23,260 bases of DNA, taken from NCBI GenBank assembly GCA_937877675.1, contig CALEIS010000021.1:1-23260 (forward strand). Reading direction: 5' to 3'. The notes below the pieces were generated by a model, which saw only the letters and a program-made list of their open reading frames with translations, ran no database searches and was not told the DNA's origin. Every line of letters starts with the position of its first letter. Positions within the stretch are counted from its first letter, which is position 1. A program made the translations under genes and the position numbers. Of the stretch, positions 14,485 to 21,048 are shown piece after piece. The DNA comes from an uncultured Clostridia bacterium. GTDB taxonomy: Bacteria > Bacillota > Clostridia > Oscillospirales > Acutalibacteraceae.

Positions 14485-14631
14485 TAATTCGCATAGTCTG
14501 ACTTGAAAAAATATAAAAGAAAAAACGGAAATCCTGCAAATAAAAGTCTATATCGCAAAAAAATACATTCAAAAATCATTTACAAAAAATTATATACAGT
14601 ATATTTTTAACAGAGATATGAACTTTGATAT

Positions 14632-14638
14632 TGTCGAA
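14632..14638 (+). promoter_or_regulatory. second 0A box (opposite orientation)
   Basis: TGTCGAA on the plus strand within TTGTCGAAAAC, about 190 nt from the spo0A promoter. It is too far for simple activation of spo0A, but close to a possible plus-strand transcript that would end at 14734. Confidence 0.45.
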
Positions 14639-14697
14639 AACTTTGTTGAAAGTGTTTAAAACTTGATAAATCAAGGGTGTTCAATGTATATACTTCC

Positions 14698-14734
14698 AAA
14701 TATTGTAAAGTTAACTCCTTTACAATATTTTTTT
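14698..14734 (+). terminator. plus-strand terminator-like hairpin upstream of spo0A
   Basis: AAATATTGTAAAG (14698-14710) pairs perfectly over 13 bp with CTTTACAATATTT (14718-14730), with a 7-nt loop. The T run continues to 14734 on the plus strand only (about seven T). It has intrinsic terminator form in the plus direction although no annotated plus-strand gene leads into it. Confidence 0.6.
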
Positions 14735-14738
14735 GCAC

Positions 14739-14777
14739 AAAAAAATGGATGTATATACATTTGCATATACATCCATT
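14739..14777 (-). terminator. second terminator after the exporter operon
   Basis: AATGGATGTATAT (14744-14756) pairs perfectly over 13 bp with ATATACATCCATT (14765-14777), with an 8-nt loop, followed on the minus strand by seven T residues (14745-14739, two of them in the stem). It backs up the terminator at 14799-14826 and faces the plus-strand hairpin at 14698-14734. Confidence 0.7.
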
Positions 14778-14798
14778 AAAATGAAGGAAAAATTTCAA

Positions 14799-14826
14799 AA
14801 CCCCAAAGATAGTCATCCTCGGGGTT
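14799..14826 (-). terminator. first terminator of the exporter operon
   Basis: AACCCC (14826-14821 on the minus strand) pairs with GGGGTT (14804-14799), and the stem continues through G-U pairs into GAGGAT/ATCTTT around a GACT loop, 12 bp in all. Its T tract is short and interrupted (TTGAAATTTTT). It lies 12 nt after the permease stop. Confidence 0.75.
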
Positions 14827-14838
14827 TTTATAATCTTA

Positions 14839-16086
14839 TTAATCTCTACGAAGTGCTTCGATTGGTGGCAATTTTGCTGCTCGTCGAGCAGGATAAACAC
14901 CAAAAATAATACCAATAGCAGATGAGAAACCAACTGCAAGTGCAACCGTAGAAGGTTGAACTGTAAGTGGGACATCCATTATATAAGATACTAGTGCAGC
15001 ACCAGCCACACCCAACAATAATCCAATCAAGCCACCTATTAAGCAAAGGATAATTGATTCTGTTAAGAATTGGAACATAATTGTTCCTGTTTTTGCACCA
15101 AGTGATTTTCTTATACCGATTTCTCGTGTACGCTCTGTGATAGAAACAAGCATAATGTTCATAACACCGATACCACCAACTACAAGAGAAATTGCACTAA
15201 CAGCAGCAATAAATATTGTGAAGATATTGATAACAGTATCAAGAAGGTCAATATATGTTGCCATATTTGTAACATTGTAGCATTCTTTTTCATAGTTATC
15301 GTGCAATGAATGAATATAGTTAACGGCTGCTGTACCAATACCATCAAGCATTGCTTCATCAGTAGCTGTAATATTTATCACATCATAGTGATTAGTACCT
15401 GTACCATTAATTATTGCCGTAATATGAGCAGGCATTAAGAGCATACAACTTGTCATTTGCATACCGCCCATCATGGAACCCATATTATTCATCATCTCTT
15501 CGGTATCGAGATTCATACTTGCCATTATGTCAATAACACCAACAATTTTCACTGAAATTGTAAGGTCATTTGATGTAATGTGAATGTTCTCACCTATAAC
15601 ATCCTTTCTTCCGAAAAGCTGTAGTGCACTACTCACATCTATAACACCAACATTTTTATGCTCACTATATTCTTCTTGTGTAAAGAATCGACCATAAAGC
15701 AAAGGTGTTTGCATCAACATTTGCATATCTGTATTACAACCGATTCCCATAAGAATACCAGTCATATCGTTTGCTGACATCTGAGTCATAGCAATTGATT
15801 GCATTGAGGCATACTCAACACCATCTAATTTCTTAATTGCCTCAATATCTCTATCAGTAAAGTAATCTTCATCATCGGCAACACTTGCTTTAACAGTTAA
15901 AGAAATAGCACTGTTACCCATATCACGAATCATACCAACGATATAATCTCGACCACCATTACCAACAGTAACAATAGCAATAACGGAAGCAACACCGATT
16001 ATAATACCAAGCATTGTAAGAAGAGAACGCATAAGATTTGTTCTTATACTAAAAACGGCAATACGAATATTTTCTTTAATATTCAA
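14839..16086 (-). CDS. MacB-type ABC permease subunit, methionine-rich
   Basis: 415 residues: one transmembrane helix (about 18-40, SLLTMLGIIIGVASVIAIVTVG), a large extracytoplasmic MacB_PCD domain (about 45-285), then three C-terminal helices of the FtsX domain, including GGIGVMNIMLVSITERTREIG and a closing YPARRAAKLPPIEALRRD, both hallmarks of MacB/YknZ permeases. These act as mechanotransmission subunits that need an ABC ATPase, which is not encoded here. The extracytoplasmic domain is unusually rich in methionine: eight between 95 and 125 and eleven between 188 and 218, suggesting contact with soft metals or hydrophobic peptides. The start is TTG at 16086, supported by AGGGGTG six bases upstream and the absence of an ATG before residue 19. 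It follows the membrane-fusion gene by 14 nt. Substrate unknown. Confidence 0.88.
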   Translation of the reverse strand: MNIKENIRIAVFSIRTNLMRSLLTMLGIIIGVASVIAIVTVGNGGRDYIVGMIRDMGNSAISLTVKASVADDEDYFTDRDIEAIKKLDGVEYASMQSIAMTQMSANDMTGILMGIGCNTDMQMLMQTPLLYGRFFTQEEYSEHKNVGVIDVSSALQLFGRKDVIGENIHITSNDLTISVKIVGVIDIMASMNLDTEEMMNNMGSMMGGMQMTSCMLLMPAHITAIINGTGTNHYDVINITATDEAMLDGIGTAAVNYIHSLHDNYEKECYNVTNMATYIDLLDTVINIFTIFIAAVSAISLVVGGIGVMNIMLVSITERTREIGIRKSLGAKTGTIMFQFLTESIILCLIGGLIGLLLGVAGAALVSYIMDVPLTVQPSTVALAVGFSSAIGIIFGVYPARRAAKLPPIEALRRD

Positions 16087-16100
16087 AATTTACACCCCTT

Positions 16101-17522
16101 TTATGAGTTCTTCTCCTTAATTACTGTACCATCTTCCATATTAGGGTCAGGGCTCTTAACTACCTTTTCACCTTCAGAGAGTCCTTCGAGAACTTCGTAG
16201 TGTGTATCGTCAAGCAAACCCTTTGTAATAGCACGTTTTGTAATGGTACCGTCTTTTTCGTTGTAAACAAAGACTGAATAAACACCACTATTATAAACAA
16301 CTGATTCTACTGGGACAATCAAAGTATCATCAATAACGCCAAGAATAATTTTTATATCAACATCAAATCCAATAACAATTTTTGAATCCGGATTATTGAT
16401 TTTAATCTTCACCTCAGCACCATTTGCACCGCCTGTGCCACCCATCAAAGATGTTATTGAACCCAAATCCAATCCACCTGAGTTATCTGTGGCAGTTGCG
16501 CTTACATAAATAACCTCACCCTCATACTCTGAATCAAGGCTATTTACAATAGCTTTCATACCCTTCTTAATTTTAAGAAGGTCTGCTTTGCCAACTGTTA
16601 CAGAAACAACAAAGCCATCATAGCCTTCAACTGTAACACCATTTCCCATTGGCACAGAACTATTACCTAAAAGTGATTTGATAAGTTCCATTGAGTCCTT
16701 ATCAATTCCTGTACCAATCAAGGATGTTATATCAAATGCTGAGTTCTTTATTTCCTGTACAGGAACAAACTTTTCACCCGGTTTGATATTTACTGAAGTT
16801 ACGATTCCATCACCTGATGCAACCCAGCCATTTTTCATGCTGTTATAAATACCTTCTATTCTCTCGTATTCCGCTTTTTTTGCCTCACTTACTTTATACA
16901 AAGCGTCAATTACTTTTGAGTCTATCAAAGATATTTTTGCATCTTCAAGGATTAACTCTGCCTCTTTTAATTTCAACTCCGCTAATTCACTAGTAAGTTG
17001 TTGCATTTTTGCTGTAGAAAACAAATTATCTTCAAGTTCTTGAATCTCTTTTTCCTTTTCAGCGATTTCCTTTTCTACATTTGCGATTTCAACTACGATT
17101 TCATTTTTTCTTTTTTCGTTAGCTTCTTTACTTGATACTGCATTGTTATATTCTTTCAAAGCCTTTTCATATTCTGCTTTAGCTGCATTAACATAAATAA
17201 GGGCAGAAGAAGCGTTAAATGTTGCAATTTTGTCACCCTTCTTTACAGAATCACCAACACTTACAAATACTTCCTCAACAGTAACGCCATCAACTGCTAT
17301 AAAATTAGCAGTATTTCCTGATTCAACAACACCATTGACATCAAGATAATCCACAACTGTGCCACGTGATACTTTAGCAACATCATACTCTGCAGGTGGT
17401 TCAGGTTTAAAATTAGAATATATTACATAAACCAAGAGAAGTAAAATCAACGCAAAGGTCAAAATAATTCCAATTTTTGCCTTAAGACTTTTCTTTTTAA
17501 AACTCTTTAACAAGGAAATCAC
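16101..17522 (-). CDS. membrane-fusion (HlyD/MacA/YknX-like) protein
   Basis: 473 residues. One N-terminal transmembrane anchor (about 16-36), the first half of a lipoyl-like domain (about 68-102, VEEVFVSVGDSVKKGDKIATF), a long helical hairpin with strong coiled-coil character (about 110-225), the second lipoyl half (ASGDGIVTSVNIKPGEKF, 235-252), a beta-barrel and a membrane-proximal domain ending VPVESVVYNSGVYSVFVY. This is the standard adaptor layout for MacAB-like exporters. Two low-complexity inserts, around 261-295 and a Gly/Ser-rich 347-370, are unusual. The start is GTG at 17522 with GGAAGG three bases upstream, a close spacing; no ATG is available nearby. It is co-transcribed with the permease from a promoter at 17548-17576. 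The ATPase partner must lie elsewhere or be shared. Confidence 0.88.
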   Translation of the reverse strand: MISLLKSFKKKSLKAKIGIILTFALILLLLVYVIYSNFKPEPPAEYDVAKVSRGTVVDYLDVNGVVESGNTANFIAVDGVTVEEVFVSVGDSVKKGDKIATFNASSALIYVNAAKAEYEKALKEYNNAVSSKEANEKRKNEIVVEIANVEKEIAEKEKEIQELEDNLFSTAKMQQLTSELAELKLKEAELILEDAKISLIDSKVIDALYKVSEAKKAEYERIEGIYNSMKNGWVASGDGIVTSVNIKPGEKFVPVQEIKNSAFDITSLIGTGIDKDSMELIKSLLGNSSVPMGNGVTVEGYDGFVVSVTVGKADLLKIKKGMKAIVNSLDSEYEGEVIYVSATATDNSGGLDLGSITSLMGGTGGANGAEVKIKINNPDSKIVIGFDVDIKIILGVIDDTLIVPVESVVYNSGVYSVFVYNEKDGTITKRAITKGLLDDTHYEVLEGLSEGEKVVKSPDPNMEDGTVIKEKNS

Positions 17523-17547
17523 AGTCCTTCCAATATAATTTCATTTT

Positions 17548-17576
17548 ATTGTACTACATTTTTAAATTTTTTCCAA
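17548..17576 (-). promoter_or_regulatory. promoter of the membrane-fusion/permease operon
   Basis: Minus strand TTGGAA (17576-17571), 17 nt, TACAAT (17553-17548), about 26 nt before the GTG start. It is divergent from the lipoprotein promoter, with 18 nt between the two -35 boxes. Confidence 0.6.
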
Positions 17577-17594
17577 TATAAATTTGTTAAAAAA

Positions 17595-17623
17595 TTGTAA
17601 ATTTATTCTTTTTTTCATATATT
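17595..17623 (+). promoter_or_regulatory. promoter of the plus-strand lipoprotein gene
   Basis: TTGTAA (17595-17600), 17 nt, TATATT (17618-17623), 30 nt before the ATG. A run of T residues fills the spacer. The sequence is very AT-rich, so the match is moderate. Confidence 0.5.
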
Positions 17624-17652
17624 TTTATAAATATAAATTAAAGGTGGTATAT

Positions 17653-18132
17653 ATGAAGAAATATTTTTTACTTTTACTGATTATTTTATCCATTTTCTTA
17701 CAAAGTTGCACTGCACAAGAAAAAATTGGTATTGAACAATTTGTTACAGAAATGAATAATCATTTTGAAATTGGTATAAAAACATCTGATTTTCAATTAG
17801 GATATGATGAAAAAGGTCTTAAATATTTATTTAATGAAAATGAGAATCACTTAACAACACTTGCACTTGACCAAAACAATCATATTACTGGCATTAGTCT
17901 GTTATTTTTACCCGATGGCGACGTTAATTACTATATGGATTATTTTGCAAAAATGTGTTCAGTTTTCACCCATACTCAATATGATTTACAAATGAAAAAC
18001 TTGAATGATTATGGCATTAGTACCGATAAAATAAATTTTGCCGACGGAAACACAAGTGCTACCATCGGCAAATACAAATATACAATTATTTCAAACGCTT
18101 ACAGCGTTACATTGTTTTGTGACAAGACTTAA
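17653..18132 (+). CDS. small lipoprotein of unknown function
   Basis: 159 residues, the only plus-strand gene in the window. The signal peptide MKKYFLLLLIILSIF ends in the lipobox LQSC (C19), so the mature protein should be membrane-tethered outside the cell. The rest is a single globular region of alternating hydrophobic beta-like segments (TTLALDQNNHITGISLLFLP, YKYTIISNAYSVTLF) with no repeats and only the lipobox cysteine, two others (one near 105, one near the C terminus) and no recognised family. The ATG at 17653 has AAGGTGG five bases upstream; the longer open frame from 17584 is rejected because it lacks a binding site and would bury the signal peptide. It is divergent from the exporter operon and could be an accessory or immunity factor for it (guess). 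Its stop codon abuts the cysS stop with no terminator between. Confidence 0.78.
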   Translation: MKKYFLLLLIILSIFLQSCTAQEKIGIEQFVTEMNNHFEIGIKTSDFQLGYDEKGLKYLFNENENHLTTLALDQNNHITGISLLFLPDGDVNYYMDYFAKMCSVFTHTQYDLQMKNLNDYGISTDKINFADGNTSATIGKYKYTIISNAYSVTLFCDKT

Positions 18133-19533
18133 TTATTCTCTGTGCCATTTAACACCTTGTGGTGTGTCTTCAAGGATAATTCCCTGTGCTTTGAGTTCAT
18201 CACGAATTCTGTCAGCTTCTGCCCAGTTTCTGTCTTTACGAGCCTGAGTACGAGCTTCAATCATCTTCTCAATTTCATCATCAAGACTTTCTGTCTTTCT
18301 GTTGTAAACAAGACCAAGAACTCCTGTAAGTTCATCAAAGAGTTTTGTTGCATATTCAACAAGTTCTTTTGAAGGTGTGTCTGTAATTACGCTTGTGTTA
18401 ATATCCTTAACGAGTTCAAATACCGCTGAAATAGCATCTGCAGTATTAAGGTCATCATCCATAACCTTAATAAACTGGTCACGACGTCCGTCGAGAGTTG
18501 CTTTGATTTCATTTACATTTTCTGGAAGTGTATCAACAGCATTCTTCAATGCAAAATCAAGGCTTTCACGACAGTTGTAAAGACGAACGAGAGATGCTTT
18601 ACACTGTTCAATAATATCAACACTATAATTGATTGGGCTTCTATAATGAGAAGAAATAAGGAAGTAACGGATTGGCTCATAGCCATATTCATTAGCAACA
18701 TCACGAACTGTAAAGAAATTACCAAGTGATTTTGACATTTTAACATTGTCAACACTGATAAATCCGTTGTGCATCCAGTAGTTTGCAAAAGGAACACCGT
18801 TGCAGCATTCACTCTGTGCAATTTCGTTTTCATGGTGTGGGAAAACAAGGTCCTGACCACCACAGTGAATGTCGATTGTTTCACCTAAGTATCTTCTTAC
18901 CATTGCTGAACACTCAATATGCCAACCTGGTCTGCCATGACCCCAAGGAGATTCCCAATATGGTTCACCTGGTTTTGCACTCTTCCAAAGTGCAAAGTCC
19001 ATTGGTTCGTGTTTAACTTCTTCAACACTGATTCTTGCACCTGCTTCAAGGTCCTCAAGAGGCTGATGTGAAAGTTTACCATATTCCTTAAACTGTTTAG
19101 GACTGAAATAAACATCACCGTTATCAACTGCATAAGCATAGCCTTTTTCAATAAGAGTGCTTACGATATTGATAATTTCATCGATATTTTCTGTTGCCTT
19201 TGGGTGAGTTGTTGCTTCACGCACATTCATACCCTTTGCATCTGTCCAGAATTCTTCGATATACTTTTCAGAAACTGTTTTATAGTCTGTTCCCTCTTCA
19301 TTTGCACGACGAATAATTTTATCATCAATGTCTGTGAAATTCTGAACAAAATTAACTTTGTAACCACGGTATTCCATATATCTTCTAAATGTATCAAATA
19401 CACAAAGAGGACGAGCATTACCGATATGGATAAAGTTATAAACTGTTGGTCCACAAGCATACACTTTTAATTCGTTTGGAACAAGAGTTTTAAGTTCTTC
19501 TTTTTGTCTTGTGAGAGTGTTAAAAATTTTCAT
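18133..19533 (-). CDS. cysS: cysteinyl-tRNA synthetase
   Basis: 466 residues from ATG 19533 (E. coli CysRS has 461). It is a class Ia synthetase that joins cysteine to tRNA-Cys in the cytoplasm. It shows the HIGN signature in YNFIHIGNARP (about 32-42), the KMSKS loop (265-269), and zinc ligands C27, C208, H233 and E237 (in YACGPT, IECSAM and PHHENE), the site that selects cysteine thiol without editing. The C-terminal part is a helical anticodon-binding domain ending EDTPQGVKWHRE. An in-frame GTG at 19542 would overlap cysE; ATG 19533 is preferred because AGGTG is six bases upstream, within the last codons of cysE. It is co-transcribed with cysE under a cysteine T-box, so low charged tRNA-Cys raises both cysteine synthesis and charging. 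Confidence 0.97.
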   Translation of the reverse strand: MKIFNTLTRQKEELKTLVPNELKVYACGPTVYNFIHIGNARPLCVFDTFRRYMEYRGYKVNFVQNFTDIDDKIIRRANEEGTDYKTVSEKYIEEFWTDAKGMNVREATTHPKATENIDEIINIVSTLIEKGYAYAVDNGDVYFSPKQFKEYGKLSHQPLEDLEAGARISVEEVKHEPMDFALWKSAKPGEPYWESPWGHGRPGWHIECSAMVRRYLGETIDIHCGGQDLVFPHHENEIAQSECCNGVPFANYWMHNGFISVDNVKMSKSLGNFFTVRDVANEYGYEPIRYFLISSHYRSPINYSVDIIEQCKASLVRLYNCRESLDFALKNAVDTLPENVNEIKATLDGRRDQFIKVMDDDLNTADAISAVFELVKDINTSVITDTPSKELVEYATKLFDELTGVLGLVYNRKTESLDDEIEKMIEARTQARKDRNWAEADRIRDELKAQGIILEDTPQGVKWHRE

Positions 19534-19534
19534 A

Positions 19535-20179
19535 TTACTCACCTTTCTCTTCTTTATATTTTGCTAATTCTTTTTCTAACTTATCAATTTTTGCATTTAA
19601 CCTGCAAAATTCCTGTGAAACAGGGTCAGGAATGTGAACCTGGTCAAGATTGTCAACTCGTTTACCATTTCTTTTAATAACCCTTGCAGGTACACCTACG
19701 GCAGTTGAGTTGGGTGGGATTTCATCAAGCACAACTGCACCTGATGCGATATTTGAATTATCCCCTACTTTAAATGGACCTAAAACCTTTGCTCCTGAGC
19801 CTATCATAACACCATTACCGATTGTTGGATGGCGTTTTCCAGTATCTTTACCAGTACCACCAAGTGTTACACCTTGATAGATTGTAACATCATCGCCGAT
19901 TTCAGCAGTTTCACCGATTACAACGCCTGTTCCATGGTCAATAAAAAATCTTCTACCAATGGTAGCTCCGGGGTGAATTTCAATATTGGTCTTTTTTACT
20001 GCGTGTTGAGAAATTGCACGGGCAATAAATCTCATTTTATGACGGAAAAACCAGTGTGCAACTCTATGCATCCGAATCGCTTTGAGTCCTGGATACAAAA
20101 AAAGTATTTCAAGGATACCAGATGCTGCAGGGTCACGGTCTTTTACCGTCTGTATATCTTCCCTTAATCTTTTAAACAA
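19535..20179 (-). CDS. cysE: serine O-acetyltransferase
   Basis: 214 residues. It forms O-acetylserine from serine and acetyl-CoA, the committing step of cysteine synthesis. An N-terminal helical region (1-62) is followed by the left-handed beta-helix of hexapeptide repeats (about 63-165). Catalytic residues are present: D81-H82 in IDHGTG and H117 in GKRHPTIG; VTLGGTGK binds the acetyl donor. The short, bacillus-type N terminus and a lysine/glutamate-rich tail (about 190-214) are seen. The start is TTG at 20179: GGAGGAG lies five bases upstream and no ATG exists in the right place (the first internal Met is residue 37). It is immediately downstream of a Cys T-box leader and 1 nt from cysS. 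No cysK is in the window. Confidence 0.96.
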   Translation of the reverse strand: MFKRLREDIQTVKDRDPAASGILEILFLYPGLKAIRMHRVAHWFFRHKMRFIARAISQHAVKKTNIEIHPGATIGRRFFIDHGTGVVIGETAEIGDDVTIYQGVTLGGTGKDTGKRHPTIGNGVMIGSGAKVLGPFKVGDNSNIASGAVVLDEIPPNSTAVGVPARVIKRNGKRVDNLDQVHIPDPVSQEFCRLNAKIDKLEKELAKYKEEKGE

Positions 20180-20190
20180 ATATACTCCTC

Positions 20191-20422
20191 CAAAAAAATA
20201 TCGCCTTCATCTGCATATACAGACGAAGGCGAATAATCGCGGTTCCACTTCGATTTATAACTCATTAGCCTTTAACGTAGCCATACGGATGTGTATTTCC
20301 CCACATCGACTCACGAATGCACTTCACAAAAGTTTTTTAATACGGGCTTTCAGCCGACGACCCATAATCTCTGATAAAAACACGATTGATACTCTTTTCG
20401 GTCACAGTCTTTATTCATATTA
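20191..20422 (-). promoter_or_regulatory. T-box riboswitch, cysteine specific
   Basis: Leader RNA of about 230 nt before cysE. The T-box AAGTGGAACCGCG (20250-20238) is flanked by the antiterminator helix AATCG/CGATT (20255-20251, 20239-20235). The terminator stem TCGCCTTCGTCTG (20232-20220) and its partner at 20213-20201, followed by seven T residues (20198-20192), comes next. The specifier codon is UGC (20321-20319) in the context GAAG-UGC-A on the 3' side of stem I, reading Cys. The T-box bulge UGGA would pair with a UCCA tRNA end, and tRNA-Cys carries discriminator U. Both contacts therefore agree. Uncharged tRNA-Cys should prevent termination and switch on cysE-cysS. Confidence 0.95.
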
Positions 20423-20428
20423 TATGAC

Positions 20429-20457
20429 ATTATATCACATAATTTCACATTTTGCAA
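20429..20457 (-). promoter_or_regulatory. promoter of the T-box/cysE/cysS operon
   Basis: Minus strand TTGCAA (20457-20452), 17 nt, TATAAT (20434-20429), directly after the pgsA stop codon (20458). No terminator separates pgsA, so some transcripts may read through from the recA operon. Confidence 0.75.
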
Positions 20458-21048
20458 TTATTTTGTGAAATCTATTATTTTTCTGCTATCTTTTAAATAA
20501 ATAACCCCTGAAATTACTGTAAGAATTGCTGTAATCCAAAGCAAACCATTTGAAACAAGGGATAAATCAGGAAGTTTTGCAAAAAGCTCCTGGTCATAAT
20601 TCTGAACAACATCCCATGTTTCACCTAAAATCATAATAAGGATTGTAAATACCATCTGACTTATAGTTTTAATTTTCCCCCATATATTTGCAGGAATTAC
20701 AACACCACCTGCCGCTGCAATCATTCTAACAGATGCAATTGCAAATTCTCTTGTTAAAACCAGCATTACAATCCAGATATTACAAAGTCCCATTGACATA
20801 AAAGCCAATAGTGCTGATGTAGTCAAAATTTTGTCAGCAATAGGGTCTAAAAATTTTCCAAAATTCGTAATTTGATTATTCTTTCTCGCAAGATGTCCGT
20901 CAACTGCATCAGTAATTGATGCTATTGAAAAAATAAAACAAGCTATTAAGAATCTGTGAGGTAAATTCTCCATTAAAATTACAAAAAGAAAAATTGGAGT
21001 TATCACTACTCTTGATATTGTAAGAATATTAGGAAGGTTTAATTTCAT
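20458..21048 (-). CDS. pgsA: CDP-diacylglycerol-glycerol-3-phosphate 3-phosphatidyltransferase
   Basis: 196 residues, an integral membrane enzyme of the CDP-alcohol phosphatidyltransferase family. The full active-site pattern D-G-x2-A-R-x8-G-x3-D-x3-D is present, from D50-G51 through A54-R55 and G64 to D68 and D72. About five to six hydrophobic helices surround it. It makes phosphatidylglycerol phosphate from CDP-diacylglycerol and glycerol-3-phosphate, the entry to anionic phospholipids. The length and the N terminus LNLPNILTISRVVITP are typical of PgsA. Its ATG overlaps the rimO stop by 4 nt (ATGA) with GGAGAAG upstream, so translation is coupled. It is the last gene of the recA-recX-rimO-pgsA operon. 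Confidence 0.95.
   Translation of the reverse strand: MKLNLPNILTISRVVITPIFLFVILMENLPHRFLIACFIFSIASITDAVDGHLARKNNQITNFGKFLDPIADKILTTSALLAFMSMGLCNIWIVMLVLTREFAIASVRMIAAAGGVVIPANIWGKIKTISQMVFTILIMILGETWDVVQNYDQELFAKLPDLSLVSNGLLWITAILTVISGVIYLKDSRKIIDFTK

Noticed and set aside
14500..14560. sigma-H promoter of spo0A (AGGATTT on the minus strand)
   Set aside because: The nearest GAAT lies about 38 nt away, far from the required spacing of roughly 12-14 nt.
14618..14659. Micro-frame of 13 codons (starts MNFDIV) in the possible plus-strand transcript
   Set aside because: No convincing ribosome binding site, and the length is compatible with chance.
14690..14780. Miniature transposable element formed by the two 13-bp hairpins
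   Set aside because: The arms of the two hairpins differ in sequence, no target-site duplication is evident, and both fit terminators facing opposite ways.
20082..20468. Plus-strand frame of 128 codons opposite the T-box leader
   Set aside because: It overlaps a well-supported riboswitch and the cysE start and has no family resemblance.
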